26,313 nt of DNA from Lachnospiraceae bacterium UBA1759. GTDB taxonomy: Bacteria; Bacillota; Clostridia; Lachnospirales; Lachnospiraceae. Shown here one piece after another: positions 23,671-26,313 of the stretch (its first letter is position 1; every line of letters starts with the position of its first letter). Both the position numbers and the translations under genes were made by a program. Under the pieces are notes generated by a model. The model was not told the origin of the DNA. It did not search any database and saw only the letters and a program-made list of their open reading frames with translations. Where the stretch lies: the NCBI GenBank assembly GCA_002315555.1, contig DCHF01000043.1, positions 1 through 26,313 of the forward strand. Reading direction: 5' to 3'.

Positions 23671-24852
23671 TCATCTCTGCATTTTATACGTTTCCCCCGA
23701 CCGCTCCATCGCGTAGATCACCCGGACCAGCTTCTTTGCAGCATGCGAGATCGCCACATTATAATGCTTTCCTTCCGCCCGCTTTTTGGCAAGATATTCC
23801 GAGAAGACCGGATCCCAGAGACAGACGTACTTTGTGGCGTTATAGATGGCAAAGCGCAGATATTTGGAACCGCGCTTTTCCATATGAGAATAGATTCCGG
23901 TCAATGCAAGGTGTCCGGACTGGTGCGTGGACGGCGACATCCCGGCATAGGCCAGGATCTTATCCGGGGAATCGAAGCGCGAGAAGTCACCGATCTCCGC
24001 GAGGATCATCGCGCCCATGCTGAGGCCGATTCCCGGAATGGAAGTGATGGGAGAGTGGAGGGTGTCCATTACCTTGCGGATGGCGTCTTCAATATCATCG
24101 ATCTCTGCATCCAGCTCACGGATCATGCGGATCGTGTGCTGCAGTTCCAGGGATTTGGCCGGCATGTTGGAGGCAATCGAATGGCGGGCGGCTTCCCGGA
24201 TCTCCATGGCCATATCGCGGCCGTAGCGGCCCTTGGAAGCGTCGAAAAGGACGTTTTTCAGGTGCGTCAGATGCGAGTCGGCAATTTGTACGGCTCCCGG
24301 GAATTCGCTTAACAGGGCATAAATCGAGGCCATATGAAGCGTTGGGACCAGAGCCTCCAGCTCGGGGAAGAGAATGCTGACTAGGCGGGATACGGAGGTC
24401 TTCAGCCGCGCCCGTTCCCGGACCTTGTCAAATCGGTAGCGCGTGAGTGTTTTCAGCTCATCATTGCAGAAAGACGTTTTGGTATAGGACTGCATATCCA
24501 CATCGGACATGAGCATTGCGGCAATGGTACGGGCGTCGATGCGGTCCGTCTTTGTTTTCCGCAGGCTGAGACTCTTCCGGTACAGGTTGGTGTGCAGCGG
24601 GTTAATGACATAAGCGGGCAGGCCCCTGTTCAAAAGAAAACTCAGAATATTGTAACTGTAGTGGCCGGTTGCTTCAAGGCCCACACGCAGCGTATCATCC
24701 GGCGCGGAGCATCGGCCGATGGTCTTCAGCAGCGTTTCAAAGCCCTCCGCATTGTTTGTTATGGTAAATACATCCGCAAGGATCTCTCCATCCGAACTTA
24801 AGATAAAGCAGTCATGCTTGTCCTTGGCCACATCAATTCCGACACAGATCAT
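23671..24852 (-). CDS. IS110/Piv-family DEDD recombinase (transposase or pilin-segment invertase)
   Basis: This 393-residue enzyme has the RuvC-like DEDD domain at the N-terminus: Asp7 (GIDVAKD), Glu60 (LEATGHY), Asp103 and Asp106 (KTDRIDA). The C-terminal transposase_20-type domain has SIPGIGLSMGAMILAEIG and the serine-bearing block AGMSPSTHQSG (about 303-313). Spacing of the acidic residues matches the family, which comprises IS110 transposases and the Moraxella invertase Piv that flips type IV pilin gene segments. GAGG 8 nt upstream favours the Met at 24852; two in-frame ATGs lie 21 and 18 nt further up. It is divergent from the pilin gene at 25017, which opens a convergent pilin pair, so an invertase role is plausible. 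An ordinary insertion sequence is the alternative. Confidence 0.9.
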   Translation of the reverse strand: MICVGIDVAKDKHDCFILSSDGEILADVFTITNNAEGFETLLKTIGRCSAPDDTLRVGLEATGHYSYNILSFLLNRGLPAYVINPLHTNLYRKSLSLRKTKTDRIDARTIAAMLMSDVDMQSYTKTSFCNDELKTLTRYRFDKVRERARLKTSVSRLVSILFPELEALVPTLHMASIYALLSEFPGAVQIADSHLTHLKNVLFDASKGRYGRDMAMEIREAARHSIASNMPAKSLELQHTIRMIRELDAEIDDIEDAIRKVMDTLHSPITSIPGIGLSMGAMILAEIGDFSRFDSPDKILAYAGMSPSTHQSGHLALTGIYSHMEKRGSKYLRFAIYNATKYVCLWDPVFSEYLAKKRAEGKHYNVAISHAAKKLVRVIYAMERSGETYKMQR

Positions 24853-24880
24853 ATTAAAAGCCTCGATCATCATAAAATGA

Positions 24881-24940
24881 GCTGTGGTTGGAGCCTTTTT
24901 TCAACCGTCCGGCGGTAGGAGATTTTAACCAATCCACAGC
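24881..24940 (-). ncRNA. structured leader of the recombinase, candidate guide (bridge) RNA part
   Basis: In the recombinase direction GCTGTGG-A-TTGG (plus 24929-24940) pairs with CCAACCACAGC (plus 24881-24891), 11 bp with one bulge. Inside is an ACCG-CCGGA-CGGT hairpin (plus 24904-24916) and an asymmetric internal loop. IS110-group elements encode a bridge RNA in the non-coding end upstream of the transposase, which is where this lies. The boundaries and any transcript are not shown. The folded part is shorter than known bridge RNAs, so it may be only a portion, or simply a leader hairpin. Confidence 0.35.
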
Positions 24941-25016
24941 ACGTTTTCAGTATATCATAGAGGCGGGAAGGAACGATAGAAGAGAGTACTTCTGTATAAA
25001 AAAGGAGATTCTTAAA

Positions 25017-25439
25017 ATGAAGAACAATAACAAGGGCTTCTCTTTAGTAGAGCTTATCGTTGTAATCGCTATCATGGCAGTACTCGTTGGTGTACTTGCT
25101 CCGACCTTACTGAGATACGTTGAAAAGTCTCGTAAGCAGAAAGATGAATCTGCAATTGGCGAAGTTATCAATGCAGTAACTATTGCACTTGCTGACGAAA
25201 CTGTTGCAACTTCTATTACTGAGACTACTTCCGTTGTAGTAAAGAACAGTTCCATCACTGGTGGTACTACTGCCCTTCTTTCAGAAGTAACCGCTTCTGT
25301 ACCGGCAGCATCTGTGAAGCTTACTTCCAATGCTCATAAAGCTCAGCAGTATACTATTACCATCACGTATTCTACTACAGGCCTTACTGTTGCTCCGTAT
25401 GCTGATGGTAACTGGGCGAATGCTCCTGCAGGTGACTGA
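25017..25439 (+). CDS. type IV prepilin-like protein (pilin 1)
   Basis: This 140-residue protein has a short basic leader (MKNNNKG) before a class III cleavage site G/FSLVE with Glu at +5, then the hydrophobic pilin helix (LIVVIAIMAVLVGVLAP). LRYVEKSRKQKDESA follows, and then a Thr/Val/Ser-rich C-terminal domain ending DGNWANAPAGD. It should be processed by a prepilin peptidase and assembled into a pilus or secretion pseudopilus at the membrane. AAAGGAGA about 10 nt upstream fixes the ATG; the longer frame is rejected. The gene is clearly more AT-rich than the genes at 1-12000. It converges on a paralogue at 25959 and is followed by a terminator. Confidence 0.9.
   Translation: MKNNNKGFSLVELIVVIAIMAVLVGVLAPTLLRYVEKSRKQKDESAIGEVINAVTIALADETVATSITETTSVVVKNSSITGGTTALLSEVTASVPAASVKLTSNAHKAQQYTITITYSTTGLTVAPYADGNWANAPAGD
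25109..25133 (+). repeat. 25-nt candidate inversion site, copy 1 (inside pilin 1)
   Basis: ACTGAGATACGTTGAAAAG plus TCTCGT is identical to the reverse complement of 26289-26313. It encodes LRYVEKSR just after the pilin helix. Similarity to pilin 2 drops sharply directly after it. The match runs to the window edge in copy 2, so its full length is unknown. Confidence 0.85.
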
Positions 25440-25451
25440 TAATTAGTTAAC

Positions 25452-25515
25452 TTTCCCCGGTCCCCTAAAATTCCGGGTGACCAAAAAGACCTGCACAATT
25501 GTGCAGGTCTTTTTG
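25452..25515 (+). repeat. conserved pilin 3' element, copy 1 of a ~64-bp inverted repeat
   Basis: This begins TTTCCCCGGTCCCCTAAAAT, continues TCCGGGTGACC and ends with the terminator at 25482-25515. It matches the reverse complement of 25887-25949 with five mismatches and one 1-nt gap. CCCGG and CCGGG inside it can pair. Confidence 0.9.
25482..25515 (+). terminator. terminator of pilin 1
   Basis: A perfect 15-bp stem CAAAAAGACCTGCAC (25482-25496) with 25501-25515, AATT loop, ending in a T5 run. Confidence 0.9.
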
Positions 25516-25886
25516 ATTTGAACTGTTGATACCAAATAATAATTCTTATTTTTAATTCAGTTAAACATCAGTAATTATTTCAACGATATCGGATATAGTA
25601 TTAATATGAGTAACAAAGTCAACCTTAACCGCCATTGTCAAGAAAGCATATATTGTATGTAATAATAGTTGAAAGTTTAGTAGTGTAATATAGGAGTCGA
25701 GTAGATTTAAACGACCTTTCACAGTATAAGTGAGTTTTTTTTCGTGTTGTGTTTCTGAACTCTTCATCCAAGGCGATGCCCATGCAGTCGCTCTTGCAGA
25801 AATAGATAAAGTTGCACTAAAACATGGGAACACTCGGAGTGGTAAATACTTTGTGTTAGTAAAGCACAAAGTATTTGTATATAAAT
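25516..25886. other. AT-rich spacer between the convergent pilin genes, no supported gene
   Basis: This spacer is low in GC and has only overlapping low-quality frames on both strands. A plus-strand stretch around 25770-25880 reads GDAHAVALAEIDKVALKHGN and could be a relic of a gene, but there is no ribosome site and the frame runs into the terminator of the opposite gene. A perfect 12-bp inverted repeat (AAATACTTTGTG, 25844-25855 with 25865-25876, 9-nt loop) is the only clear structure. Confidence 0.6.
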
Positions 25887-25920
25887 CAAAAAGCCCTGCA
25901 CGATTGTGCAAGGCTTTTTG
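25887..25920 (-). terminator. terminator of pilin 2
   Basis: CAAAAAGCC and TGCAC pair with GTGCA and GGCTTTTTG around a GATT loop, with one C/A mismatch. It is homologous to the pilin 1 terminator in inverted orientation. Confidence 0.85.
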
Positions 25921-25949
25921 GCCACCCGGAATTTTAGGGGACCGGGAAA
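25887..25949 (-). repeat. conserved pilin 3' element, copy 2 of the inverted repeat
   Basis: This is the reverse-complement counterpart of 25452-25515, including the GGTCCCCTAAAATTCCGGGT core and the terminator. It lies directly after the pilin 2 stop, as copy 1 lies directly after pilin 1. Confidence 0.9.
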
Positions 25950-25958
25950 TTTTAGATA

Positions 25959-26313
25959 TTAGTTATCCCATTCACCAGTAACCTTAACATTGTCATTAGC
26001 ACCAGTCATATCAATGGTAACTTTATAAGAAACTTCCTTGTAAGTCTTGGAATTAAGTGTGACACTTGCACCGATAGTACCAGTTACTTCATTTAATAAA
26101 TCGCTATCATCGGTATCGACATTGATATTTGAAGCAGAAAAAGTAATTACACCATCCGTCGGAGCGAAAGTGAATTCAACCTTATCATCAGTAGCACCTT
26201 CAACGATTGCATCATAGATCTTTTCTTCAGCGATTGCTAACTGAATTGCATTGGTGACTTCGGACATAGCGGAGTCATCCTTCTGTGCACGAGACTTTTC
26301 AACGTATCTCAGT
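25959..26313 (-). CDS. type IV prepilin-like protein (pilin 2), N-terminus beyond the window
   Basis: The minus-strand frame is open to the window edge and begins there with LRYVEKSRAQKDDSAMSEV, which aligns with LRYVEKSRKQKDESAIGEV of pilin 1. The first methionine inside the frame is therefore not the start. The remaining C-terminal domain is acidic and beta-like (VEFTFAPTDGVITFSASN, YKEVSYKVTIDMTG) and ends GEWDN, against GNWAN near the end of pilin 1. The part encoding the prepilin cleavage site and hydrophobic helix lies outside the window. It is convergent with pilin 1, with its own terminator. Whether it has a promoter and intact leader cannot be seen, and that matters for the inversion hypothesis. 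Confidence 0.85.
   Translation of the reverse strand, partial: LRYVEKSRAQKDDSAMSEVTNAIQLAIAEEKIYDAIVEGATDDKVEFTFAPTDGVITFSASNINVDTDDSDLLNEVTGTIGASVTLNSKTYKEVSYKVTIDMTGANDNVKVTGEWDN
26289..26313 (-). repeat. 25-nt candidate inversion site, copy 2 (inside pilin 2)
   Basis: On the minus strand this equals 25109-25133 exactly and encodes LRYVEKSR in the same frame. It touches the window end, so identity may continue further. Confidence 0.85.

Noticed and set aside
23542..24960. Defined IS ends with terminal inverted repeats around the recombinase
   Set aside because: No terminal inverted repeats or target duplications could be seen. IS110 elements usually lack them, so this neither proves nor excludes an insertion sequence.
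25561..25911. 116-codon minus-strand frame between the pilins
   Set aside because: It starts inside the pilin 2 terminator, has no ribosome site and no recognisable domain.
25730..25981. 83-codon plus-strand frame between the pilins
   Set aside because: It runs through the pilin 2 terminator and 3' element into the end of pilin 2, with no ribosome site. At most it contains a gene relic.

Overview
The window reads as chromosomal DNA of a moderately GC-rich anaerobic Firmicute, most likely Lachnospiraceae or a neighbouring Clostridia family. The pointers are strong AGGAGG-type ribosome sites, TTGNNN-N17-TATAAT promoters, a DUF6472-like small protein, a PatB-type lyase, paired CorC-type proteins and a clostridial type IV pilin. 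No tRNA or rRNA gene was recognised.

Layout. Positions 1-11500 are ordinary plus-strand housekeeping DNA: the tail of a possible flavodoxin-family reductase, an ArsB/NhaD-superfamily permease, a PatB/MalY C-S lyase, a small acidic protein, two overlapping CorC/HlyC-type CBS membrane proteins, a VOC protein, an Lrp-type regulator overlapping a PatA-like aminotransferase that overlaps a Gfo/Idh/MocA oxidoreductase, and Tex. Positions 11500-16200 hold an ECF sigma/anti-sigma pair, a rhodanese, a half-size EamA transporter, a GltS-like symporter and an unusual HTH protein. Positions 16200-20700 hold a PD-(D/E)XK-like protein, a DUF6472-like protein and a GH35 beta-galactosidase. They are interspersed with a 62-bp intergenic repeat: four units plus a partial (16381-16639), one isolated unit (about 17966-18018) and thirteen units in exact register (19884-20690). 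Positions 20700-23600 hold an SPL-type radical SAM protein, a 25-residue membrane peptide and three uncharacterised small proteins.

The right end is the most striking part. An IS110/Piv-family DEDD recombinase (23671-24852, minus) lies 164 bp from, and divergent to, a type IV prepilin gene (25017-25439, plus). A second prepilin gene (25959 to beyond 26313, minus) converges on the first. The two genes share a 25-nt identical, oppositely oriented sequence in their N-terminal coding parts, diverge after it, and each ends in a conserved element with a terminator, so these 3' elements form an inverted repeat of about 64 bp. This is the architecture of the Moraxella Piv pilin-inversion switch: recombination between the inverted N-terminal sites would swap the pilin C-termini. 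A structured leader between recombinase and pilin could be an IS110-type guide (bridge) RNA. That the segment actually inverts is inference; the arrangement itself is directly visible.
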